From an uncultured Bacteroidota bacterium (lineage in GTDB: Bacteria; Bacteroidota; Bacteroidia; Flavobacteriales; Flavobacteriaceae): a stretch of DNA of 64,000 nucleotides. The notes beneath the pieces were generated by a model that worked only from the letters and a program-made list of their open reading frames with translations, made no database searches and had not been told where the DNA came from. Both the position numbers and the translations under genes were made by a program. The DNA lies in the NCBI GenBank assembly GCA_902595555.1, contig CACJQM010000004.1, positions 1-64,000 on the forward strand, in the 5' to 3' direction. This document shows positions 17,751 through 25,523 of this stretch, in pieces. Position 1 is the stretch's first letter; every line of letters begins with the position of its first letter.

Positions 17751-18352
17751 AGTTTTTGAATTTTTAAATTTTTCCAACGCACTTTAATACCTCCACCATC
17801 ATGGATTTGAAGGGCAACACCACCAATACCTTTACCAATTATTGAGTCCTTGATTTTTATCATTTCAGTATTATTAATCCATGTTGTTACATCATTGCCA
17901 ATTACTTTAATTTTCATATCATTCCACTCACCCATTTTTACAATTGAATCCTTTGATGAATCAGGTTTGATCAACCATCCTCTTCCATAAGATTCATATA
18001 TGCCGCCAGAGTGTAAACCTGGAGGAGCAACTTCTACTTGCCATCCCTCTACTTTTGTTCCATCGACAGTTGTCCTAAAAAACACACCACTATTACCATT
18101 ATTTTCTTGCTTAAACTGTAAACTAAGAATAAAATCATCAAAGTTTTTTTCGGTTCCTAAATATCCATATTGTTTATCAGGGCCACTCTCACATACAAGT
18201 TCATTATCTTCAACATACCATTTTTCGGTTCCGTAAATTATCCATCCATCTAGGTTTTCACCATTAAAAAGAGAAATTATTTCTGATTTTTTTGTTTCAC
18301 CACAAGAAATAGCCATAAATATTACGACTATTATTAAATAATATTTGTTCAT
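17747..18352 (-). CDS. DUF1080 (3-keto-disaccharide hydrolase-like) lipoprotein
   Basis: A 201-residue lipoprotein with lipobox AISC (Cys17), then a single DUF1080 domain: SLFNGENLDGWIIYG at the start, YLGTEKNFDDFILSLQFK, NSGVFFRTTVDG, WQVEVAPPGLHSGGIYESYGR and VALQIHDGGGIKVRWKNLKI at the end. These are hallmark phrases of this concanavalin-like family. Some members hydrolyse 3-keto-glycosides produced by sugar oxidoreductases. No oxidoreductase is nearby, so the substrate is unknown. It is divergent from the DUF4091 gene (42-bp gap), with which it may share a carbohydrate role. Confidence 0.88.
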   Translation of the reverse strand: MNKYYLIIVVIFMAISCGETKKSEIISLFNGENLDGWIIYGTEKWYVEDNELVCESGPDKQYGYLGTEKNFDDFILSLQFKQENNGNSGVFFRTTVDGTKVEGWQVEVAPPGLHSGGIYESYGRGWLIKPDSSKDSIVKMGEWNDMKIKVIGNDVTTWINNTEMIKIKDSIIGKGIGGVALQIHDGGGIKVRWKNLKIQKL

Positions 18353-18394
18353 TATTAGCTGTTTTAATTTTTTCTTAAATTAAAGAAAATTTGA

Positions 18395-20035
18395 ATGAAA
18401 AATAATTTTAATCTTATACTAATTTTTTTTTCTACTTTATTATTATCCCAAGATGTAGGGTTTTCTGATATATTGAATCCTGTTTATCCAGATAAAAATG
18501 AGTTGAATTTCAAAAAAACTCATACTATTAATACTGCCAGGAACTCAACAGTTGATATTAATATAGTAATATCTTCAAGATTGAATTCTAATATCGAGTT
18601 TATAAGTGAAAGTAAAACATTAAATAATTTAATTTTTAGTGAAGTAATTGATGTTCCAGTTGAGCAAAATACTGGTTTAGATAGTAGAACCGAACAATTT
18701 AAGGGTAAAATAAATCCTTACGTAATTAGAAGAGCACCATTTAAAATTTATGAAATCATTAATCCTCTAAATACTAACAAATTAATAAGTAAGAATACAT
18801 TCTCATTAATTAATGTTAAAATTCCCATCACAGATAAAATTAGTAGCGAAAAAAATCAGATTGACTTTAAATTTAAAATAAATAATAAGAAGTTTAGTTT
18901 AAGACTTAAGGTTAATATTTACGATGTTACAGTGCCAGATCTAAATCAAAGTAATTTTTTCTATACAAACTGGTTTAACCTGTCAAAAATGGAAGAATAC
19001 CATGATTTAGATAGGTGGAGTACTGATTGGTATTCAATGTTAAATAAATACGCTAAGCTAATGGCATCTGGCAGACAAAACTGTGTAAAAATACCACGCG
19101 AATTAATTTATTTGAAGGATAATAAAGTATATCTAGATGAAGAAAAAATGATTTCATTTATAAATATTTTTCTAAAGTATGGATTTAAATATTTTGAATC
19201 ACCTCATCTGTTAGGTAGAGGTAAAAACGATGATTGGGGAAATCCTGAACTAGTAACAAATCTAAGAGGAAAAGGTTATTACAGTGAAGTTGGAAATAAA
19301 GAAATCAAAGATGTGGTATTAAAAATTAAATCATTCACAAAGAAATATAACTTAACTGATATGTGGCTACAGCATATAGCCGATGAACCAACATCAGTTA
19401 ATGCTAAATGCTATTCAGATGTTGCAAAACAGATTAAAAACATTTTTCCTGAAATTAAAATTATGGAAGCAACAAATACAAGAGAAGCCCTAGGAAATTC
19501 AATTGATATTTGGTGTCCAATAATAAATGATTTTCAAGAAAATGAACATTTTTTTAGATCTAGAGAAAAATTAGGAGAACAAATTTTGGTATACACATGT
19601 TTAGTCCCAGGTGGTAAATGGTTAAACAGGACCCTGGATATGGAGAAAATAAGACAAGTATATTTTGGATGGGGTGGATCGAAATATAATACTTTAGGTT
19701 ATTTACATTGGGGATTAAATCAGTACAAGGCTAATCCATTTGATCAAAGTGTTGTAAAACACCCATCACCTGCAGCTTCAGCAAATAATTATTTACCTGC
19801 TGGTGATACTCATATAATTTATCCAGGAGTCAATGGGCCTCTATCATCTTTAAGGTTTGAATCTCACAGAATTGGAAGTGAAGATTTTGAGATTTTAGAA
19901 ATATTAAAAAGAAAAAATCCAAAAAAACACAAAAAATTGGTGAGCAAAGTTTTTACAGATTATCAAACATATTCCTTAAATATTAAAAAATACTACAGAA
20001 TAAAAAAAAGAATACTCAAAACAACTAGCACGTGA
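18395..20035 (+). CDS. Secreted DUF4091 (GH123-like) protein
   Basis: A 546-residue exported protein (signal peptide about 1-18, LILIFFSTLLLSQ). An N-terminal beta-sandwich (about 25-180) precedes a TIM-barrel-like DUF4091 region: FFYTNWFNLSKMEEYH, WLQHIADEPTS with acidic pair Asp330-Glu331, IDIWCPIINDF, a C-terminal YLHWGLNQYK and GVNGPLSSLRFESHRIGSEDFEI. DUF4091 proteins resemble GH123 N-acetylgalactosaminidases, where adjacent Asp-Glu acts with substrate assistance, so Asp330/Glu331 are the obvious catalytic candidates. The true substrate is unknown. The stop codon overlaps the next gene's GTG start (GTGA), indicating translational coupling. Confidence 0.82.
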   Translation: MKNNFNLILIFFSTLLLSQDVGFSDILNPVYPDKNELNFKKTHTINTARNSTVDINIVISSRLNSNIEFISESKTLNNLIFSEVIDVPVEQNTGLDSRTEQFKGKINPYVIRRAPFKIYEIINPLNTNKLISKNTFSLINVKIPITDKISSEKNQIDFKFKINNKKFSLRLKVNIYDVTVPDLNQSNFFYTNWFNLSKMEEYHDLDRWSTDWYSMLNKYAKLMASGRQNCVKIPRELIYLKDNKVYLDEEKMISFINIFLKYGFKYFESPHLLGRGKNDDWGNPELVTNLRGKGYYSEVGNKEIKDVVLKIKSFTKKYNLTDMWLQHIADEPTSVNAKCYSDVAKQIKNIFPEIKIMEATNTREALGNSIDIWCPIINDFQENEHFFRSREKLGEQILVYTCLVPGGKWLNRTLDMEKIRQVYFGWGGSKYNTLGYLHWGLNQYKANPFDQSVVKHPSPAASANNYLPAGDTHIIYPGVNGPLSSLRFESHRIGSEDFEILEILKRKNPKKHKKLVSKVFTDYQTYSLNIKKYYRIKKRILKTTST

Positions 20036-21162
20036 AAAAACTACTATATTTTTTATCTATATTTTTCCTATTGAACACAATTCATTCTCAAGGTGTTAAA
20101 ACATTTTTTAAGAGTCCTGAGGGTAAATTTTTTGTATCAGCAGATCTCCATATTCACACTGTATTTTCAGATGGTAGTGTTTGGCCAACAATAAGAGTTG
20201 AAGAAGCTTTAAGAGATAGTATTGATTTAATTTCACTCACTGAACATCTGGAATATCAACCATGGAGGGCTGATATTCCAAACCCAGACAGAAATAGATC
20301 TTTTCAAATTGCAGCTGGATATGTTAAAAAACAACCACTTGCAGTTGTTCATGGAACTGAAATAACTAAAGGAATGCCACCAGGACATTTTAATGCAATT
20401 TTCATTAATGATGCTAACAAGTTTTTTGATAACGATAAAAAACCACTAGATTTTGAAAAAGCCATAAAAGAAGCTAATAATCAAGGGGCTTTTGTATTTT
20501 GGAATCATCCTCATTGGGAATCTCAAAGAAGAGACGGTATAGCTAGATTGGATCCTATTCATGATAAAATAATTAGTAAAAAATATCTTCATGGAATTGA
20601 AGTTGTTAATATGTCTACATTTTCTGAGGAAGCAATGCAAATTGCTTTGGATAATAATCTAACAATTATGGGCACAAGTGATGTACATGTTCTAATTGAT
20701 TGGGATTTCAATAATGAAAGAGAAAGTTTTCATAGACCTTTAACATTTATTATTTCAGAAAACAGAACAATTAAATCCACTAGAGATGCTCTATTTAATC
20801 AAAAAACTTTTGTTTGGTTTCATGATTTGATAATTGGTAAAGAAGAAAATTTAAAAATGGTTGTAAATGAAAATTTTTCAATTAAAAGTCATGGATATGA
20901 TTTTGACCGCTATAATAGTAAACAAATATTAAAACTTGAACTGATTAATCATTCTGTAGCACCTTTAAAAATTAAATATGTTGGTGAATACAATTTTCAT
21001 ACTGAATTCAATTTTTTTGAAATTAAGCCAAAATCAAAAATTGAAGTATATTTAAAAACCCTAAAAGTTTTAGATACTGTAGAACTGCCTTTTGAAATTT
21101 TGAATTATGTCATAGCTCCAAAAACTAATTTATCAATCTTAAAAAACATCTCTGTAAAATGA
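20032..21162 (+). CDS. PHP-domain (Sb-PDE family) phosphodiesterase, secreted
   Basis: A 376-residue protein with a signal peptide (about 1-20, ending IHSQ) and a PHP-type metallo-hydrolase domain. Metal-ligand motifs in order are DLHIHTVFSDG (His40, His42, Asp47), LTEHLEY, VHGTEIT, NHPHW and GTSDVH. This resembles proteins annotated as Sb-PDE family phosphodiesterases, which cleave organophosphate diesters. The C-terminal about 110 residues form an added beta-rich part. Translation is coupled at both ends: GTG start overlapping the DUF4091 stop, and ATGA overlap with the M14 gene. A periplasmic role in releasing phosphate or glycerol-phosphate is inference. Confidence 0.85.
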   Translation: MKKLLYFLSIFFLLNTIHSQGVKTFFKSPEGKFFVSADLHIHTVFSDGSVWPTIRVEEALRDSIDLISLTEHLEYQPWRADIPNPDRNRSFQIAAGYVKKQPLAVVHGTEITKGMPPGHFNAIFINDANKFFDNDKKPLDFEKAIKEANNQGAFVFWNHPHWESQRRDGIARLDPIHDKIISKKYLHGIEVVNMSTFSEEAMQIALDNNLTIMGTSDVHVLIDWDFNNERESFHRPLTFIISENRTIKSTRDALFNQKTFVWFHDLIIGKEENLKMVVNENFSIKSHGYDFDRYNSKQILKLELINHSVAPLKIKYVGEYNFHTEFNFFEIKPKSKIEVYLKTLKVLDTVELPFEILNYVIAPKTNLSILKNISVK

Positions 21163-23624
21163 AAAAAATAACATTAATTATCATCTTTTTATTTTCAATT
21201 AATATTAACTGTCAGACTCATTTAAGTTATTATTTTGAAAACTCTGAAAAATTTGACAAAACTATTCCAAAACCGAGTGAAGTAATCGGTCATGAAGTTG
21301 GAGAATGGCATGTTACTCACGATAAATTGGTTCAATATATGTACGCTCTTGCAAATTCATCAGATAGGATTATTATTGAAGAAACAGGCAAAACTTATGA
21401 GAATAGGCCATTATTAATTTTAAAAATTTCATCGCAGGAAAATATTAAAAATTTAGAATCTATTAGAAAAAAACATTTGGAAATAAGTAATGGTTTAAAA
21501 AAGAGTGATTTTCAAAACATGCCTGCAATTGTTTATCAAGGGTACTCGGTTCATGGAAATGAAGCTAGTGCATCTAATGCAGCTTTATTAGGAATTTATT
21601 TTCTTGCAGCATCTAATAATCCCGAAACAATAGAAATATTAAATAATACTGTGATTTTATTTGATCCATGTTTGAATCCTGATGGACTTCAAAGATTTGC
21701 ATATTGGGCAAACTCGAACAAGAATTTAGTTCCTAACCCTGATAATAATGAAAGAGAATTTAGTGAAATATGGCCAGGTGGCAGAACAAATCATTACTGG
21801 TTTGACCTAAATCGTGACTGGCTTCCAGTTCAGCTTCCTGAATCAAAAGCCCGAATTAAAACATATACTGATTGGTTGCCAAACATAGTAACAGATCATC
21901 ATGAAATGGGAACAAACTCAACTTTCTTTTTTCAGCCTGGAGTTCCTTCTAGAGTTAATCCATTAATTCCTAATTTGAATCAAGATTTAACTGAAAAAAT
22001 TGCAAAGTATCACGCAGAATTTTTAGATAAAATTGGCAGTTTATATTACAGTAAAGAAAACTATGATGATTTTTATTTTGGAAAAGGTTCCACCTACCCT
22101 GATGTAAATGGGAGTATTGGAATTCTATTTGAGCAAGCAAGTTCAAGGGGACATGTTCAACAAAGTCAAAATGGTGTATTAACTTTTCCTTTTACTATTA
22201 AAAATCAATTAACTACTACATTATCAACATTAAAAGCAGCAAGTTCTCTTAGAAAAGAGCTGCTTACTTATATGAATGATTTTTACGTTAATAATTTCAA
22301 TCTGAATAATAAATCTAAATTTAATGGAATTGGGTTCGGAAATGAACACGATAAAACTAGCAGTTACCAGCTTGCTAAAATTCTAAAAACTCATAAAATT
22401 GATGTTTTTGAAACTAAAGGAAAAAAGTTTAAATATTACGTTCCTATAAAACAAAAGAAATCAAAATTAATAAAAGCAATTTTTGATACAAACACAAAAT
22501 TTGAAGATAGCCTTTTTTATGATGTTTCAGCTTGGACTTTTCCGCATGCGTTCAATTTAAATTATGAATTTGTTAAGGAAGAATCAAAAACAAATAGTTC
22601 CATAAGCCCACCGAAAGGAAAAGTAAGTAATTATTCTAATTATGGTTATCTAATAAAACCACATGATTATAATATTCCAACATTAATTAATAATCTTCAA
22701 GAAAATGGAATTAGAGTTAAATCTAGTAGTAAACAGTTTAAAATAAATAATGATCATTTTGATTATGGAAGTTTACTTGTCCCAGTTGTGAGTCAATCAG
22801 TAAGCCCAGATAAAATATTTGAAACCTTAAGTGCAATTTCTGATAAAACTGGAATTGATATCTATGGCCTTAGTGGTGGATATGAAGATAATGTAGGTTT
22901 TGGTTCAGGTTCTTTTACAACAATAAAAAAACCTAAAGTAGGTTTGATTGTTGGGTCAGGTGTAAGAGCATATGATGCTGGAGAAATATGGCATCTTTTT
23001 GATACAAGATATAAGATTCCAATAACCAAAATTGATCTTAGAAATATAACCAGAATAAATTTGAATGAATACTCTCATATCATTTTACCAAGCTATTCAG
23101 GAAGTAATTTAACCAATAAAAAAATTCAAGACTATTTGAGTAATGGTGGAAATTTAATTGCATACAGAAGTTCTATCAACTGGTTGGAAAAAAACAAAAT
23201 AATTAGTGTGAATTTTCTCAAAAATGAAAGGTATGCTAAAAATGTATCATTTGAGGATAGGGGAAAATTCTCAGGTTCACAAGTCGTAGGTGGTGCTATC
23301 TTCGAAACAAAAATTGACAAAAGTCACCCAATCAATTTTGGAATTAAAGGGAAAAGTCTATCGACATTTAGAAATAATACAATTTTCATGAAGGCAGAAA
23401 AAAACAGTTATAATAATCCCATTGAATATTCAAATAACCCACTAATAAGTGGATATATTTCAAATGAAAATTTAGAATTATTAAAAAATAGTGTTCCTTT
23501 TAAAGTAAAAAGGTATTCATCTGGAAAAATATTCTTGTTCACTGATAATACTAATTTTAGAGCATTTTGGTATGGGACTAATAGACTTCTCATGAATGCG
23601 ATTTACTTATCAAATAAAATGTAG
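21159..23624 (+). CDS. M14-family zinc carboxypeptidase with C-terminal GATase-like domain
   Basis: Large secreted metallopeptidase, 821 residues, signal peptide ending near ININC. The M14 core shows HGNEAS with zinc ligands His132 and Glu135, substrate-binding WFDLNRDWLP, DHHEMG with the third zinc His at 247/248, and the catalytic glutamate in GILFEQASSRG (Glu325). The C-terminal third (about 590-800), with VGLIVGSGVRAYDAGEIW and IILPSYSGSN, looks like a catalytically silent class-I glutamine-amidotransferase/ThuA-like fold. It belongs to the family of long Bacteroidota M14 peptidases. The start codon overlaps the phosphodiesterase stop (ATGA). Confidence 0.9.
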   Translation: MKKITLIIIFLFSININCQTHLSYYFENSEKFDKTIPKPSEVIGHEVGEWHVTHDKLVQYMYALANSSDRIIIEETGKTYENRPLLILKISSQENIKNLESIRKKHLEISNGLKKSDFQNMPAIVYQGYSVHGNEASASNAALLGIYFLAASNNPETIEILNNTVILFDPCLNPDGLQRFAYWANSNKNLVPNPDNNEREFSEIWPGGRTNHYWFDLNRDWLPVQLPESKARIKTYTDWLPNIVTDHHEMGTNSTFFFQPGVPSRVNPLIPNLNQDLTEKIAKYHAEFLDKIGSLYYSKENYDDFYFGKGSTYPDVNGSIGILFEQASSRGHVQQSQNGVLTFPFTIKNQLTTTLSTLKAASSLRKELLTYMNDFYVNNFNLNNKSKFNGIGFGNEHDKTSSYQLAKILKTHKIDVFETKGKKFKYYVPIKQKKSKLIKAIFDTNTKFEDSLFYDVSAWTFPHAFNLNYEFVKEESKTNSSISPPKGKVSNYSNYGYLIKPHDYNIPTLINNLQENGIRVKSSSKQFKINNDHFDYGSLLVPVVSQSVSPDKIFETLSAISDKTGIDIYGLSGGYEDNVGFGSGSFTTIKKPKVGLIVGSGVRAYDAGEIWHLFDTRYKIPITKIDLRNITRINLNEYSHIILPSYSGSNLTNKKIQDYLSNGGNLIAYRSSINWLEKNKIISVNFLKNERYAKNVSFEDRGKFSGSQVVGGAIFETKIDKSHPINFGIKGKSLSTFRNNTIFMKAEKNSYNNPIEYSNNPLISGYISNENLELLKNSVPFKVKRYSSGKIFLFTDNTNFRAFWYGTNRLLMNAIYLSNKM

Positions 23625-23626
23625 TA

Positions 23627-24994
23627 TTGAGTTTTTTAAGTACTTACACAAAAGAATTTTCGTATAATCTAAAGCTAGCATATCCAGTGATAATCGGTAT
23701 GGTTGGTCACACCCTAGTTGGTTTTGTTGACAATGCTATGGTAGGACAACTAGGCACTTCGGAACTAGCTGCAATATCTCTAGGAAATAGCTTTGTTTTT
23801 ATAGCAATGTCATTTGGAATAGGTTTCTCAACAGCGATAACTCCTCTTGTTGCTGAAAGTGATGTAAAAAAAAATATAAATGAAACTAAAAATATTCTTA
23901 GTAATGGAATTATAACATGTACAATTTTAGGAATTATACTTTCACTTCTTGTTTTAATTGCAAAACCAATAGTGTTTCAAATGGGACAACCTATAGAAGT
24001 AGTAAAACTGGCTTTCCCATATATTACTTGGGTAGCAATTTCATTATTCCCACTGATACTTTTTCAATCATTTAAACAATTTTCAGATGGATTATCGTTT
24101 ACTAAAATTGCAATGATTTCAACTGTTATAGCTAATATTATAAATGTGATAATTAACTACGTTCTCATTTATGGAAAATTTGGTTTTCCAAGATTAGAGT
24201 TAATTGGTGCAGGGATTGGAACATTAATTTCTAGAATATGTATGGTTTTAATAATTGTAATCCTAATAAAGTCAAACAAAAAAATTAATAAATACATAGA
24301 TGATTTATTGAAATTGAAGTATTCACCATTTATCACAAAAAAAATATTTGATTTAGGTTATCCATCAGCTTTACAAATGATGTTTGAAGTTGGATTCTTT
24401 ATTTCTGGTATATGGGTTTGTGGAATAATTGGAACAAACTATCAAGCAGCAAACCAAATTGCATTAAATCTGTCAACAATAACTTTTATGGTTGCAGTTG
24501 GTTTTAGTGTTACAGCCACCATTCGTGTTGGAAATCAAAAGGGATTAAATGATTTTATAAATCTCAAAAGAATAGCTATTTCAATATTTCTAATAACTAT
24601 TATTATTGAGATCTTATTTGCAATCATTTTTATTATGAGTTCCAATTTATTACCATGGCTTTATCTTGACAATAATGGTAGTTTTGATGTATTAGAAACA
24701 GTTAGCATAGCATCAAAACTATTAATAATTGTTGCTCTTTTTCAAATATTTGATGGAATACAAATAGTTGCCCAAGGTGCGCTTAGAGGGATACAAGATG
24801 TGAAAGTACCTTCACTAATTTGCTTCTTATGCTATGTTGTTTTTGGAATTCCAATAATGATTTATTTGGGACTTTACACTGATTTAAAAGCAACAGGTGT
24901 ATGGATAGGATTTTTAGTTGGTCTTATGATGGCATCATTATTATTATCTGCCAGGTTTTTTAATAAATGTAATTTGGAAATTAAAAAAAAGTGA
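23627..24994 (+). CDS. MATE-family efflux transporter
   Basis: Integral inner-membrane antiporter of the multidrug and toxic compound extrusion family (NorM/DinF-like), 455 residues with 12 predicted hydrophobic helices. The N-terminal half contains YPVIIGMVGHTLVGFVDNAMVGQLGT with the typical conserved DNAMVG, and the second half repeats the topology (YPSALQMMFEVGFF). Na+ or H+ coupling and substrate cannot be told. The start is TTG two bases after the peptidase stop, since the reading frame matches family N-termini from there and no ATG precedes it. Its TGA stop (24992-24994) lies within the convergent tRNA-Arg gene. Confidence 0.93.
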   Translation: MSFLSTYTKEFSYNLKLAYPVIIGMVGHTLVGFVDNAMVGQLGTSELAAISLGNSFVFIAMSFGIGFSTAITPLVAESDVKKNINETKNILSNGIITCTILGIILSLLVLIAKPIVFQMGQPIEVVKLAFPYITWVAISLFPLILFQSFKQFSDGLSFTKIAMISTVIANIINVIINYVLIYGKFGFPRLELIGAGIGTLISRICMVLIIVILIKSNKKINKYIDDLLKLKYSPFITKKIFDLGYPSALQMMFEVGFFISGIWVCGIIGTNYQAANQIALNLSTITFMVAVGFSVTATIRVGNQKGLNDFINLKRIAISIFLITIIIEILFAIIFIMSSNLLPWLYLDNNGSFDVLETVSIASKLLIIVALFQIFDGIQIVAQGALRGIQDVKVPSLICFLCYVVFGIPIMIYLGLYTDLKATGVWIGFLVGLMMASLLLSARFFNKCNLEIKKK

Positions 24995-25065
24995 CCAAGG
25001 AAGGATTCGAACCCTCAACCCTCAGAGCCGAAATCTGATGTTCTATCCAGTTGAACTACTTGGCC
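24992..25065 (-). tRNA. tRNA-Arg (anticodon TCG)
   Basis: On the minus strand the sequence folds into a full 74-nt cloverleaf: acceptor GGCCAAG/CTTGGTC (one G-T), D-stem GTTC/GAAC with GG in the loop, anticodon stem TCAGA/TCTGA with loop TTTCGGC giving anticodon TCG (reads CGA/CGN arginine codons), T-stem GAGGG/CCTTC with loop TTCGAAT, discriminator A. CCA is not encoded. It begins 7 bp after the yqeY stop, so it probably ends the dcw transcript. A run of eight T follows two bases after the discriminator. The last three tRNA bases are the complement of the MATE stop codon. Confidence 0.96.
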
Positions 25066-25072
25066 AATAATT

Positions 25073-25522
25073 TTAAATTAAATTTTTCCGGACTATTTGT
25101 GAAATTGTCTTCCCATCTGCTTTTCCTGAAAGTTGTTTAGTTACCATACCCATAACTTTTCCCATATCTTGCATCCCAGATGAATTTGTTTTCTTTATTA
25201 TTTCAATCACTACACTTTCTATTTCTTCTTCATTTAGCTGTTTAGGTAAAAATTTCTTAATTATTTCAGCTTGATCAGTTTCTGTTTTTGCTAAATCTGA
25301 CCTATTCTGTGAAATATAAATATCAGCACTTTCTTTACGTTGTTTAACCAGCTTACTTAAAATCTTTATTTCATCTGCCTCCGATATTTCTGATGTATTA
25401 CCCTTTTGAGTATTAAAAAGTAGTATTGAAGATTTTATTGCCCTCAAAGATTCCAATGCAACGGAATCTTTATTTTTCATTGCTTCTTTTATTTGTATGT
25501 CTATTTTTTCAGATAATTTCAT
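25073..25522 (-). CDS. GatB/YqeY domain-containing protein
   Basis: A 149-residue protein of the YqeY family, homologous to the tail domain of the GatB amidotransferase subunit that binds tRNA. Visible segments are MKNKDSVALESLRAIKSSI, ILSKLVKQRKESADIY, IIKKFLPKQLNEEEIE and MGKVMGMVTKQLSGKADGKTIS. Its function is not established, and some link to tRNA-dependent amidation is usually assumed. I choose the ATG at 25522 (MKLSEKID), one base after the ftsZ stop, rather than upstream in-frame codons inside ftsZ. It sits between ftsZ and tRNA-Arg at the tail of the dcw cluster. Confidence 0.93.
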   Translation of the reverse strand: MKLSEKIDIQIKEAMKNKDSVALESLRAIKSSILLFNTQKGNTSEISEADEIKILSKLVKQRKESADIYISQNRSDLAKTETDQAEIIKKFLPKQLNEEEIESVVIEIIKKTNSSGMQDMGKVMGMVTKQLSGKADGKTISQIVRKNLI

Positions 25523-25523
25523 T

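Noticed and set aside
18383-18394. AAAATTTG as promoter of the DUF4091 gene
   Set aside because: First base does not match the consensus and it ends one base before the ATG, putting the transcript start inside the gene.
23627-24994. MATE gene as part of a toxin/antibiotic export system with the peptidase cluster
   Set aside because: It is adjacent by 2 bp, but nothing like a biosynthetic or bacteriocin gene is nearby; a general efflux pump is sufficient.
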